DNA from: Bugula neritina
Taxonomy: Eukaryota; Bryozoa; Gymnolaemata; Cheilostomatida; Bugulidae
Length of the DNA stretch: 64,000 nt
Assembly (NCBI GenBank): GCA_964035545.1
Contig: OZ037770.1
Span: forward strand, 3,763,662 to 3,827,661
Reading direction: 5' to 3'
The notes beneath the pieces are model-generated. The model saw nothing but the letters and a program-made list of their open reading frames with translations. It was not told the DNA's origin and did not search any database. Positions 24,328-39,300 of the stretch are shown here, one piece after another. Both the position numbers and the translations under genes were made by a program. Each line of letters begins with the position of its first letter. The first letter of the stretch is position 1.

Positions 24328-27300
24328 TTAGGGGTTGTCCTTTCTGTTAAACCCATCGAAGCCAGGAAAAAGGTAAAGTCTTTTACCATAAGGAAGAGTA
24401 TTCCAGATTACAATCAAATTTCCGTTTCTCTCTGAATCTTCATCTGCATAGAGTTTCTTCACTAGTTTAGTCTGCACCTGTAGAGTAAGTAATGACTAGT
24501 AAGATTGTTTATCAATTCACTGTTATAGCTGAGCCAAGATGTAAATATTGTATCCTACTTGTAACAAATATGAACAGCAAACACTTTGGGAATTGTCTAC
24601 CACCGTCTTATCATATAGCATATAGCAGTACAGTGGCACTAGTTATTAGCAAACTACAAGAACGTATATTGACAAGGAAAAGAAACTATAGAGCTAAAGA
24701 AATTGTAAGAACAAAAGCTACTAGTTAAACTAGAGAAAACTAGGAACGACGTTCTGTTACTAAAAATAGTAGATATCTTTTTTCAAAGGATAAAAGAGTT
24801 CCAACATAAAAATGGACAAAATGATATCATGAGAAATTATATTTTAATTTCTTAAATAAAATTGAAATATCAAAAAAGTTTGTGATTTTTAAACTCACAT
24901 GCTGAAAGAGAGTGTAGAGATCACGGTGACAGGCATGTTTGTAGATTGAAGATACTAGAGCTCTAATCATGGGAGATCCATACTCAGGATGTCTCTTTGA
25001 TGCTAAAATAAAATTGAATGCAGTCAAAATACAGGTCAAGAAAGACCAACTCTAACACGTTTTAGTTTTAGTGGAACATAATTTTAATCTCAAGTTTCTA
25101 GAAAATACTATCCTCATTTTGATGCTGCAATAAAAGTATATGTAGCTCAAATTCTGGTGTAGTCAGAGCAAGTTTAAATTTTTTTTATTTCTGTTTGGTT
25201 TTTAGCATTAGCAAGCAATATGGCTAGTACACGGAAAACCTTACATAACATGGTCAAATTAACTTTGAGAAACAAACTTTTAGATCAACAAAAACTGTAG
25301 CTGCACACCTAACAAACTAATGAATAACTTTCTCCTGCTATACTTACAGCAAACGTTACTCTTTAGAACAAGAAGATCATCTATATCCCGTACAGTTCTA
25401 CACTCTTCTATTCTAGGTTCTGATGGTGAGACTGGTCTAATAGGTCTTATTATGCTGGGTGATTCAGGATATACAATGTCATCATCATCAGGTTCAGGGT
25501 GTGTAGAAGAGACAGCTTCAGTTTCCTCTTCTTGAGCTGCTGCAAGACTTGATCTCTCTGGATTCGCCTCAATGTCTGCTGCAAGGCAAACATTACAAAT
25601 ATCTTAACTTTGTGAGCTGAACAATCTCAAGACACCCAGTTGCTCAAGCATCAAAACTGTGAATCAAGTTAAACTGCATATTGATTAGATGACTGGTCTC
25701 TGACAGAAAGTCTTCACTATTTCAACCATTGAACTAAACGTTCCAGTTTATACTACAAAACAACTACCTCCACTGCTGGCTTCTAGGAAGACAACTTTAG
25801 GTTTTCTCTTCATTCCATCGAAATACAAAGGAGTGAGTAAATCACACAGGTTAGTGAGGTTGACCTTCTTAAGGTCAGTTCCATAGATGCAGTTATCTTC
25901 CCCACCATGAGTCATGACAACCAGCATATGACATCCCAAGTCTTTGTGTATTTCTTTTTTCACCCCAGTCTTCACTGTAGACAGCATTTCCTGAAAGTTT
26001 GAAAATGTGTATATAACCAATGATATAAATTCACTTCACTTTAAGTTGTCAAATGACTGCTATTATAGATTTATGCAGTGCAAACAAAAACTTGTCTCAT
26101 CTATAACCTATCAAAAGACCCAACAGTGAAAAAAACTAACAAGCTCCAGAAAATTTAATGCAGCTTTAGAAAAATTTCAAAAACAATAACCAACATAAAA
26201 AATTCACTTTATTTTAAGTTGTCAAATGACTGTGATTCATGCAATGCAAACAAAACCTTTTCACATGAATCTACCTATCGAAAAACCAAACAGTGAAAAA
26301 AAAACCAACAAGCTCTAGAAATTTTGATGCAGTTGTAGAGAAATTCTAAGAACAATAAAAAAAACATAATTTAATGGATGTAAAAAATAGTTTTATTTTG
26401 TTAAAATATTTTACATGCTTCAAAAATATTTGATTAAAGGACAAAAAACATTATATATGAAAATTTACTTGATGGTCAAATAGTGTTCGCATTACCTTCA
26501 CCATAACAACATACCTCTGCTGTCAGGTCTGTGTGTGTCTCAACATCAAATTTGAGAGATTTCAACATGAGAGACATATTCTCAACATCAGCATCTGAAC
26601 CTTCCCTGCATAAGTCTGGTCTTTCAACAAAGTTCTTGTTGTTTATTATCAGAGCTTTCCCTCTCTCTCTGGTCATACTGAACGCCTGGATATTAATATA
26701 GTTAGAGTATCACATACAGCAGTGACACACATGAGCCAAAGTTGAGAGTACATAGATAGTGGCATGCTTTCAAAATAAATAGTAATAGTTAATTTAGCTC
26801 TCAAGATGCCATATATGGTGCCTCAAATTTCTAGGTCTGACAAAAAGCAGTAAAGCATTCTCTCAATTGCAAAATCAATTTTACATCTTTATGCTAAAAT
26901 TTAAATTTGTTACATTTTAGTTATAACATGAACTAAGCAAACTCTTGTTTAAGACACCAGTTGTCATTTTTCCAACAAAACATGTAAATAGTCCATTAAG
27001 TATGCTGGTTATTGTTACAAAAGTCATTCAGGATATTATTGAGGTTACAAAATAAGAGTTATTACACTGCATGACTATATGTTGTTGAAAATAGCTTATA
27101 TTTAACTTTAAGTTTTTACAAACCAAGCATGTATTTGCAAGGCTGTAGAATTGAATAAGGACAATTTACGGCTCTAATAAAATTTGTTTGCATATTACAC
27201 TTTACTGGCTCAAAATAGACCAATATCTATTTTATGTAAACAAAGTTTCTAAAACCAAACCATCTGCAAAACATTCACTTAGCTTACAGATACAATCGAT

Positions 27301-30300
27301 TGCAGTGGAAAATTATAGTAAAATCAACTTTAAGCTTAAAGGTCACAAAAGAAATCATACTATAAATTGTTTGCCCCACTAAGATTACTCTATGACCATA
27401 TATATATGGAGTTACTGGGAAATCTCAACCCTTCCTCCTAAGCAATTCCTCTGATCTCTTTCTACAATTCCTTCAGCTTTCAGGTTCTCTTAGCCTTTGA
27501 CCTCCTTAGGAGTACTGCTATACTGTTACTATTACTTTTTAATAAAGGTCAAAAGAGCCCACAAAAAATACATTCCCTCTTACTGGAATTCAAATAGTAG
27601 AAGTCTAGCTTTCAGGCGTGCTAGCAAGATAAACATTACACTACAAGGACTAATGAGTAATCTCCACACAACAAATGCCTTCTAATCATGACAACCAATT
27701 GAACCCAAACTAATAAAAACAGAGCAGAAACTATGGCTAAACCAAAACCTACAAGTATAGTAAAATGATAGAATTTGAAAATGTGCATGCATTTAGATCA
27801 ATTGATTTTCAGATCCAATTGAACAACTGCACATGACAATCTAGTAAAAGGAGTTTTTAGAAACCGAAATACTCTACTAGGTGGAGAAAGGAGAGCTGCT
27901 ATTACTTGTGTTCATCAACTAATAAATTCACCTTTTCAGTGTTTGAAAAGAGTTGTTTTATCCTTGAGTTGGTTGTTGGCTTTAGTTCAAGTTGTATTAA
28001 CTTCATGTCTTCCTCATTCTCTTCATCAGGGTACAGATTGTCATCATCTTCAGAGAGATCACTCAGATCATCATCATTTAACTCATCTACAGTCACATCA
28101 TTAGACAGATTATTGTCAACATTTGAAACCATAAACTACATACCTCGCTTAGACAGGAGAAGAAGCAATTAATTTTAAAAGTCACAATCAGATATGATTT
28201 GTAGGGAAATGTAGGGCAAAATTTGCAAAGCCTATAATTTTACCAATACTGCTGGTATAAAAAATGAGCTCTGTCTAAAAAATTCACCATTTGATTTGCT
28301 CTGCTCTCTTCGAACTTTGAGCTCAGAAAGAAAGTTCTTCAATTGATTTGTTTCTGTTTCAGAAAAAGTCTCACCTGAACAATACAGACAGAATTAGTAA
28401 CATCAAAACTAGATGAGAGGCATTAGAAGAATATGAGACATAATCAAAAGCTCATGTATCAAGTTTATATTTTATAAGTCAGCCTAGAAGTTCATTAGAA
28501 TAGCTGTGTAATTTGCTAATGTCCATCTAGCTGCTATTAAAATTCATCAGTGCCTGGAAAAATAGTGGATACGTTTTGATAGTGCAACAAACTATTTAAA
28601 AACATTTGGGCAAAGCAATCAAAAGTGAATCATAGTTGTAAACATACATGGATGAATTAGAGCACTGGGTATCTCTTCATCGTTACACAATATCTTTGAA
28701 GATCCATGACACTTCTTGACATTTGGTGGCAGTTGGTTTTTTAGAGAACGGAAACACCATTTAGGATGCAAAAGCTTTTTAGGGATAGAAACCCCCAGTA
28801 GCATGCAGTGACCACAGATGCAGGCAGTAACTGGTCGACTAGCGGTCCAAGTTACCATGACATGTCTGAGAATGTTGTTTGTGGCTGAAATGAGTTTTTC
28901 CCACATCCTGGAAATGTGAGGACCATCGGATGAAACATAGAGTAAAACTCTTCTAGATTCATAGTCATGTGTCAGCTGCGTGTATGTCTCATCTTGATAG
29001 ACAGTTGCTCCATTTCTCTTCACCTTCATTGTAGCAAACTCTTTAGAAAACAGTTCTAGCAAACCAACTGTCATTTGGTGGTAGACATGCAGCGGTAAAG
29101 CTAGGCCCTTAAACTTTATCTCAGTGTGAAGGACCATATCCTTTGGTGAGGTGTATGACACACCGTGATGTTCCTTAGCGAACTGAGGGATGATGAAGTA
29201 CGGTTCATGGACATCATTTTCCAGAGGGCCAAATAACAAACGGAATGTTCTAAGCAAGCAAATAGCAGTTTCAACATCATGGGAGCTTTTGAATAATGTT
29301 TCCTTTGCGATCAAATATGTTAGAAGAGATTTCATCATCAAGCCTGTTGTTTTGAAGCAATTCACAGACTCTTTAAACTCTTCTGTTTCAATTCTCAACC
29401 CTTCTTCGGAAATGTATGATTGGAAGTGATCAACTCTTTTCTGCCAGATCTCTGGGTCATGATGATACAAGACACATAGTAGTTTGGTAACTTCTGTGAT
29501 CTTGTGAAATATGTATGGTTTGAGTGCATCGATATTTTTATACCAGAGAACTTTACCGCAGTCGTGCATGTATGTGAGAATGGTATCTAGCTGATGTGGC
29601 TCTACTTCAATGCCTTCTTTTGTCAATTCCAACAGAATCAACCAGAAAGAGCTAAATGCTCCGGTCAAAGACAAAACTTTCTCATTCACTTCTTCCCAGA
29701 TCAATGGCAAAAGCTTAACAAAGTGCTGACTACTTAGAAGAAGCGAGCTCTTTATCATTTCAAACTCAGCATACTGGTCATCCTTTCCAATCTCATAAAC
29801 ATCTCCACTGGCAAAAACCTTTCCATTTGATGAATTGAAATGCTGTATTTTCGAGAAATTTTCATCTGAACTTTTCTCTTCATTGAGAACTTCTTTGCAA
29901 AGCTGTTCAGATATGCTAAGAAAGCTTTCTTTAAGCTGTTGAAACTGTTCACTCTGAAACTTATCCTTGTGTGTGAAGACAAGCTTAGGTGGGCCAAGAG
30001 ACGGATGGGCTAGATAGAGGTGAGACATGAAGTCAAAGGCCAACTTTCTGACAGCCTCTTTCTTTGTAAACTCATTTGAAATCTGGTCATACTGCTCCAT
30101 GTTGACTACAATTACCGGTACACAATTCTGTCTCAGTGTTAAATGGTATGTGATATGGTAGACCTCCTGGCCTCCCATATCTATGAGACGAAGAGTTGTA
30201 TCATCCACCTCCACCTCTTCTACATTGAACACTTTTGTGGTCTCATCATACTCTGCATTCGAACTTCTGTCAGTCAGAACTCTCTTCCTGTCAGTGCTTT

Positions 30301-33300
30301 GCAATGTTCGAATTAGACTGGTTTTACCTGCCATGGTGTTCCCCAACACTGCTACTGTAGCAAATGGCAGATTTCTACCAGCACCCTTAGCCAAATCTGT
30401 GTAGTAGTGTCGCACAGCATCTAATCCTCTCCTACAGACTTCTAGTGGAGGAGATGTAAGAGCATTGCAACCATGTATATGCAGTGTATGGAGACGTGTT
30501 AGCTGTAGCATCTCAGGGTTCAAAGATGTCATGGACTCATTGTACAATATATCAAGTGTTTGCAGATTACTCAATGCACACACTGAAGATGGTAGACTGG
30601 TGAACTTATTGTTTGATATGTCTAGTGTCTGCAACTTTTGTAGATTCTGTATCCTAATAATATATTATATATTCACATTATCAGCACATGCTAGAGGTAA
30701 GTGAGATATAATTATAGCTGTCATAAATCTACAATGATAGTAAAACTATTATACACAGAATGTAGATGTATACGACGTGGCAATGGCTAAAGTGACCTTA
30801 TTATATAAAACCCTTTAAAGTAGTATTAGTCTAGAAGTAACCGCCCGAAAAGTGCTCAAAAAATTGGGTTAATACACTTTACTAGGTGGCCACTCAAAAA
30901 AAGTTGTTTCTAGATCAATATTCTGTGTTGATTCTGAATCTACAAACTCTAGAATTCTATCTCTACCCAAACTCAAGTTATTGCAAAAAACAAATCGGCA
31001 TTTTGGATGGGTGATAGAAAAAAATGTGGATTGTGCAAAATAGTATCCAATTTTATCAAGCTATCTTGAAGAAAAAATATTTGTTGAAGTATCAAAAATA
31101 ACTGCCTCTTACTTAGAATTCTATGCTAATACTAAATTTAAAGACTGTAAGAGGCTATCTCAAATTATAACCAAGTTGTTTATATAAACATATATAGTCT
31201 AGAAGTAACCTCCCAAAAAGTGCTCAAAAAGTTGGCTTATTACACTTTACTAAATGGCCACTCAAAAAAAGTTGTTTTTAGATCAAAATTTTGTGCTGAT
31301 TCTGAATCTACAATTTTTAGAATTCTATCTCTACCCAAACTCTAGTTATTGCAAAAAACAAATCGACGTTTTAGATGGGTGATAAAAAGAAATGTAGATT
31401 GTGCAAAATAGTATCCAATTTTATCAAGCTATCTTGAAGAAAAAATATTTGCTGAAATATAAAAAATAATTGCCTCTTACTTAGAATTCTATGCTGATAT
31501 TGAATTTAAAAACTGCAAGACGCTATCTCAAATTAAAAATCAAGTTGTTTATATAAACACATGTGTTTGTTATGAATCGACATATTGCATGCGGCATAAG
31601 CATGCAGAATAATTGTATGACCAAGCTATTTATACAAAAATAAAAGCAAAGTCATGCTGATGTGTGAAAAAACTATATTTATAAAATCATTGTACAAAAT
31701 AAATGTTGAAATGAATAAATATTGAAATATTTTGAGCTCAGCCCAAGTGAACCATTTGCTAGTCTGTCGGTAGCCGTTAAACGTCTGCAAAAATCAACAA
31801 GATTCTGTAAAATTATTTAGAGGAACAGAAGCATGAAAGATTATCAAAATCAAATTGGTTGCAAGCAGCAAAATATATAACAAATGTCTAAAAATAGTGC
31901 TTTATTATAAAAAAGTATTCTCGCCATCATTGTCATTGCCATCAGTCTCATCAGCTCCTTCCCCAATATAGAGCTTCTTTTCAGACAATCCTTACATTGA
32001 CAAACATCAGTGCATGCACTGCATTTGAGATTTCTGACATCCACATCTTGATATGTTGCAGCTGGTCTTACAGGAGCAGTTTAAACTTTGCAATATACAT
32101 GTTCAGGTGCGAAAGCTTGAATCATCTACTTTATATTTATGTTGCCATGATTCTCAACAATCTTTTCATAATGTTCTGGGGTGGTGCATCAATATAAGCT
32201 GTTGTCACTCTTCTTCAAATAGCTGCCTGATAATTTGCTCTTTTTACATGCAAATTTAATTCATCTTTTGTTGGAGGCAAACTCTATTAAGTTATTTTAG
32301 ATGGTGAACGAAATACAGTGTATCATACATTATCTATATATTATATGGATTTCCTGCTCCATAAAGCTTATAGACAAATTGTTCTATTTCAGCCGCTGTA
32401 ATGGCTTACAGCTTAAAATACTTCCCAAGGTGTTCAAAGTTTCCCATACATTATGGATATTTTCTCAAAAAAGAGTAGGCTGTGCGATATCCTTTTTCAT
32501 AAAAAGCACTATAGTCAAATAAAAACCTGTTGAAGCATGAAATCTACTAAGTGCTGCACACAACTACGGTTTGGATTTACTTGCTGCAATGTTGACATCC
32601 AAATATCTAATATGATTATGGTTTCTTCCCAGATAGACGCTATTTTTATTTTGTTACCATATATATTAATATTACCTATATAACTGAGGAATTGATTGCT
32701 AATATGCTAATAGCTATATGTAGTAATACATTAATAATAGACACTATCTTTAATGAATACTTATTAGCAAAATATATTTTCAAACAACAGACAAGATGTA
32801 TAAAATAATATACAAAATTAATAAGTTAATGCAAATCAAAAGAATTTATTTATGTGTTAAATAACAAGCAATTAATCCAAGTTTATTTAAATATGCATAT
32901 GTTTCAATAATATTAAAATAAGTTGCACATGAAAATACATTTTACCAAAATAAATAACTAGCGTCTAAGTAGAAAATTTAGTCTAGCCTCTTTCTGGCAT
33001 GACACCATGATTACCACACCCGTGAAAAAATATAATTGGTAAGAAGGTGATGTTTTGCAAATAGCGAGACTTAGGATGAAAAGTTGAGATTTGATTATTA
33101 TACGTGAAATTATGATGTTTATAAGATATTTTGCATGTAAAAAAGTTTGTGTATCTGCTCCCTCATGATCTAATTGTAAGCATTTGAGTTGTGCTTTCTT
33201 AGGAATTCTACCATGTTTGGTAAAATTGTAGCTGAAAGCAGTTATTTTTGGTATGCATCAACTATAATAACAATATTGTTCTCTAATATATAATATTTTT

Positions 33301-36300
33301 ACTCCATGTTTCACACAAAAATGAACCAGTCTCAAACTCAGCTTATTTTAATTTGGGGATAAGAAATTATTATTTTTGTAACAAATGGCACACATGAAAA
33401 AAGTACATGCCTATGATCTTTGAATGAGGCAGCCCAAGATCATTTTTCTAATGCATGGGTGGTCTAAATATAACCATATAATATATTAAAAATTATAGGA
33501 AAGCTTTAGGGTATTTCTTCTGTAACTATAACTGAGATAAATTGGCTCTAGAGTCATTATATCAAGATAGTATAAAAATATGCATTCTAACCAATAGCAT
33601 TGTTTTAAAAACCAAATTGCTTATGTATAATATATAGTTCAGCTTAAATTTATTGGCAAAGCTCAATTATACATTTTTAAAATATTATCTTCCTGAGTCC
33701 AGATCAACCAGCTCATGCTTCTCATTACTTTTTTGTAAAAGTAGTTATTATAATAAAAATGGTGAAGAAAATCATTATCAGACACAACTTTACTTATAAT
33801 TCGCCTTTTTTATAGCCGATCAATAATAATGTTTGCCTTATAACTAATAAACCCATTCCTTTGCTTGTTTTCGTCCATATAATCCACTTATTTCAGATTT
33901 TTTCACAAGAAAATCACTAGAAATAAACTCAGAGAAGTGAAAAACACATCTATGATTAACTGCAAAAGTTTTTGCTTGTATATAATATAATAAACTAGCT
34001 TCAATAATTTCAAGATAATAAATTAAATATTATTTAATGGATTTGGACAAAGTTGTGGGGAAACAACTCCTGTAACATTTTAAAGAGTTTTGTGACTAAC
34101 CGGGTGGATAGAAAAATTTAAAGTTTTTATAGAAGAAAAGTGAAAAAAGTATCTATAACTATCAGCAAATTTATTTTGCTTATATAAAATAAAATAGCTT
34201 GAATAATTCCGAAATATTTAGCCAATTCACAAAAACATTAGGAGAAAACAACTCCTGATTAATTTTAAAAGTTTAAAGCGTTTTTGTGGCCAACTGGGTG
34301 CACAGAACAGTCTGGAGTTTTCACAGATTAATTAGGACCCTTCAAACTTTGTATTTCTAAAGAAATTGCGTGGCCACCCCTCAAAGTGTAATGAGTGAAA
34401 GATAATTGGAGGTTACTTCTAGACTATATGGGATATAATTGTAATTCTACAATTTTCATTTATTGATATTCTCACAATTTTCAAGTGTTATTTTTGATAT
34501 TTCAAATCATTTACAACACTACAATTACAATGAATTGGTAAAAGATATTAAAAAAGTAATTTAAGTGTCACAATTCATAATGCTTCCGTAGACAATGTTG
34601 TTTTATATAACATGTAGTTGAGTATAACTGCTTAGACTGATATTTTATTAGATATGTGTGGTATATATTATAAATATGTACTATATATAATACAGTTATA
34701 ATCAAACTATATAGAGGCAAAGTTATTATGCATGAGTCTGCATGAAGTATTACAGAAAGTATGCCAGAGAAAAACACAATACTCAGCATTACACTTTAAC
34801 AAACAATGCTAAGAAATACACATTAATAGTTGTTGAACAGAAAGTTCAATTTTTATCAACTTTGCTATATGATGAACTACAAGTTCAGGGTACTATTGCA
34901 CTGTCTTGCAAGGATATTACGTGTGCATTCTTTAAAGGACAGTTTTGTAAATTATAAGGGAAAGCGAATTATTGAACATATTATAGATATGAACAACTTG
35001 TTATGTATATACCATTTCTAGCTTTACAGAGGAGAGGTATGGACACTATAATGTAGTTTAATTGTGTTGACTATTTTGCTAAAAATTGTTTTAAATAGTA
35101 ACTCTATTGTGACACACAAACCTCTCAGGTGGAGTAGATAATTCACACTGCATCATATTCAACTCTTTAAGTGATGTGAGTGATGACACAACTTCTGGTA
35201 CTGTGTTGAGAGGATTGTCTTTTATGTATAGTTTTTCTAACTGAGTTAGCTGACATAGACTATAAACATACAGTGTTTGATATATTTAGTTTCGCCTATT
35301 CAGGATACAATTACTAGAGTTACTATAACTACCACATGATTATGAGGGATAAAAAACTATACTATCAATTTATTCCTTCATAATAGATCTATATAATGTA
35401 ACATACTATCATAACGCTTGACTACTAGGTAAAAGTATAACAGTTTATTATAATAGTACACAAGTATTCATTTTTAAACTCAGTGAATACTACGTAATAA
35501 ACTAGAAATTATTGCTTACTATTAATTACATTTTTATAGCACAACAATATATAATAGCATAAAACCTTAAAATTGCATTATTCCCAAATATTTTAAACCA
35601 TTGCATATATGTGTGTGTAACTTCAAAACATTGCACATCATATTTTTCAATTATACAATGGCATATACCATAATAACACTTGGTAAGCATATATAAAGTT
35701 GTCAAATAATGAATGTTTTAAACAATACAAAATCTGTGACAAACAAACCTCTTAGGTAGAGTAGATAATTCACAGCCTCCCAAATCCAACACTTTAAGTG
35801 ATGTGAATGATGACACAACTTCTGGTACTGTGTTGAGAAGATTATCTCCTATGTATAGTATCTCTAACTGAGTCAGCTGGCACAGACTGTAATATATAGT
35901 ATATGATATACATGTAGTCTGCATTACTATAATATTCTATACTATATTCACATTTTGTTTTCAACCAGATAAAACTATATACAACTCAACTACCAAGCAA
36001 CTTATTGTAGCATTGTACATGCAGAGCATGAGAAGTTAACAGTTTATTATAATAGTATACAAGTATTCAATTATTATATATACTCAGTGTGTGAATACTA
36101 ATCAACTATACAACTGCTTACTATTATTTACATTTTTATAGCACAAGAATATATTATAATGATATACCTCAAATTATGTTATTTTCACAATATTACAGAC
36201 CATATTTTATATAGAATTAATAAATTGCATTTCACATATTTTTCAATCATATAATGACATAACCTAATTGTACTTGGTGAGGAACTATTTTCTGATTTCA

Positions 36301-39300
36301 AGTATTAAATGTTTCAAACAATACAAAAACTGTGACAAACAAACCTCTTAGGGAGAGTAGATAATTCACAGCTACTCATATTCAACTCTTTAAGTGATGT
36401 GAGTGATGACACAACTTCTGGTACTGTGTTGAGAGGATTGTTTCCTATGTATAGTTTCTCTAACTGAGTCAGCTGACACAGACTATAAACATACAGTGTT
36501 TGATATATTTAGTTACACATATTATGCAGAGTACAATTACTAGAGTTACTATAACTAGCACATGATTATGAAGGATAAAAAACTATACTATCAATTTATT
36601 TCTTCATAACAGATCTATATAATGTAACATACTACCATAACGCTTGACTACTAGGTAAAAATATAACAGTTTATTATAATAGTACACAAGTATTTATTTT
36701 TAAACTCAGTGAATACTATAACTAATAAACTAGAAATTATTGCTTACTATTTATTACATTTTCATAGCACAGCAATATATAATGGCATATAACCTTAAAA
36801 TTGTGTTATTCCCACAACATTATAAACTATTGCATATATTATTTGTGTAACTTCAATACATTGCATTTCATATTTTTCAATTATATAATAATTGACATAC
36901 CGTAATAACACTTGGTATAAGCATATAAAGATGTCAATTATTGAAGGTTTCAAACAATAAAAAGAATTAGCAATACAAACCTCTCAGGTAGAGTAGATAA
37001 TTTACAGCCCCCCATTTGCAACTCTTTAAGTAATGTGAATGATGACACAACTTCTGGCACTGTGTTGAGAGGATTATATGCTATGCCTAGCGTCTCTAAC
37101 TGAGTCAGCTGACATAGACTGTAATATAAAGTGTATGATATATATGTAGTCCTCATTACTATAATATTTTATACTATATTCACATTTTGTTTTCAACCAG
37201 GTAAAACTATATACAACTTAGCTACCAAGCATCTTATTGCAGCATTGTACATGCAGAGCATGAGAAGTTAACAGTTTATTATAATAGTATACAAGTATTC
37301 AATTATTATATATACTCAGTGTGTGAATACTAATCAACTCTACAACTGCTTACTATTATTTACATTTTTATAGCACAACAATATATAATGACATACCTTA
37401 AATTACGTTATTTTCACAATATTACAGACCATATTTCATATAGAATTAATAAATTGCATTTCACATGTTTTTCAATCATATAATGACATAACCTAATTAT
37501 ACTTGGTAGGAAACTATTTCATGATTTCAAGTATTAAATGTTTCAAACAATACAAAAACTGTGACAAACAAACCTCTTAGGGAGAGTAGATAATTCACAG
37601 CTACTCATATACAACTCTTTAAGTGATGTGAGTGATGACACAACCTTTGGTACTATCTTGAGAGGATTCCAGCTTATGTCTAGTTTCTCTAACTTAGTCA
37701 GCTTACATAAACTGTAATATAAAGTGTGTAATATATGCATATATTACACACTTTATATTACAGTCTAGACTACATGTAGTCTCTTGTATCATATATTGAC
37801 ATATTCTGTACTCAGCTATAATGTAAAATATGTAGCAAACAATTTTGTTGAGACAGGGTAAGCAGCAAAAAAATGCTATTATGCCATGTTATAGGTGTAA
37901 TGGGTGCCCTGTGTATAATTGAGTGATTAGATGTATATGTATATAGACATCCTGTTTGTTTAATAGATAAGGGCTACTCTACAATGTAATGCTAATATAT
38001 AGTATGATTTATAATAATAAATGGTATAATTTGTTATAGCTAATCTGACACAAATTAGCATGTATTTAATACTCTGAAAATATTTTATTTTTAAGTATAT
38101 GGCTACATATAATATGCTTATATATATTATGTATTGCAAACAAAAACCTTCTGTATAATCCTGCATGTATACATGTACTGCAATAATATTATGTTACTTC
38201 TGTATTCAACTACATAAAACATGTTTTAATTTATGATAAGATGTGTAACACTACAGACAGTTTCCCACTGTCTAGTTTCTACAACTCGTTCAGCTGGTAG
38301 AGATACAATGTTATACATATTACTATAGCTTTATATAGTGCATGATTACATCATGAGTAAGAATAGACTTCAGCATTGACTCAGACACATACATCGTGGG
38401 TGATAATTATCACAACTAAACTCATTTAACATTTACACAGCTATCATAATAGATACTTACTTGTCTAGACTTGCTCTGTCAGTCAGGCCAGAAACACATA
38501 GACACAGGGCTTTACCAGCAACCTCTCCAATGTTGTTTGGAATATTCCCTATCAGTCTAAGATCTGTGATATGATAACTCCCAATTTCATGTTTCACCTC
38601 AGCAGCAGTATATGATTTGGTATTAGCATACATAGCATACTGTACATCCCACCAGTCTACAGGAGGCTGACCAGAATGTCTGAACCAGATTCTCATATTC
38701 TCTGTAACATCATACAGTGACAGTGTGATTATTACACTGTGCTAGCAGGTGATGTCTGTCATTCTGAAACCTGTTACATACATCTATTATTTGCTGTGTG
38801 TAAGACACTACAGCTATATATAGACATGCCTGGCTACTTTAGGTTCATGAAAGTAAAATCTGCAAATTTAAAATGATCTCTAATTCCCTGAAAACAACTG
38901 CTCTGTGTAAAATCTTTGAAATTATGCTGCTTCGGTTTCAATAAAGACCCTTTTAAATAATGTTGACATATATTATACATTGTATAAATATATAAAGACA
39001 TTTTAAAATCGATGAGTTTAAAGCAGACAAAAACACGCTGAATTATCATTTCACATCCAAGCATGCACAAAAAAGGTACAAATAGCAACATCAAGTTAAA
39101 AGTTTCTATATCCGACACTGCATACTTTCTACCCCATGAGTCACACAGCCAATGTTTACAGGATGATTCTAGAAACACATGGACTAGTATATAGTTAGAA
39201 CACTTTCTGATAGTGAGATATATAGAACTGATTATTTGAATGTTACTCATATTTTTACTATGGAAACAAGCAAACCATAGAAAAGTTTTTGAAAACTCTT

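Noticed and set aside
25748-26676. A stand-alone caspase gene
   Set aside because: Phases and junctions link these exons to the Roc-COR exon and linker exons on the same strand, with no separate start or promoter seen. Transcripts could still overturn this.
27902-28132. Acidic frame beginning MVSNVDNN as a gene start
   Set aside because: An internal acceptor at 28,087 gives matching phase with both neighbours, so it is better explained as a linker exon of the Roco gene.
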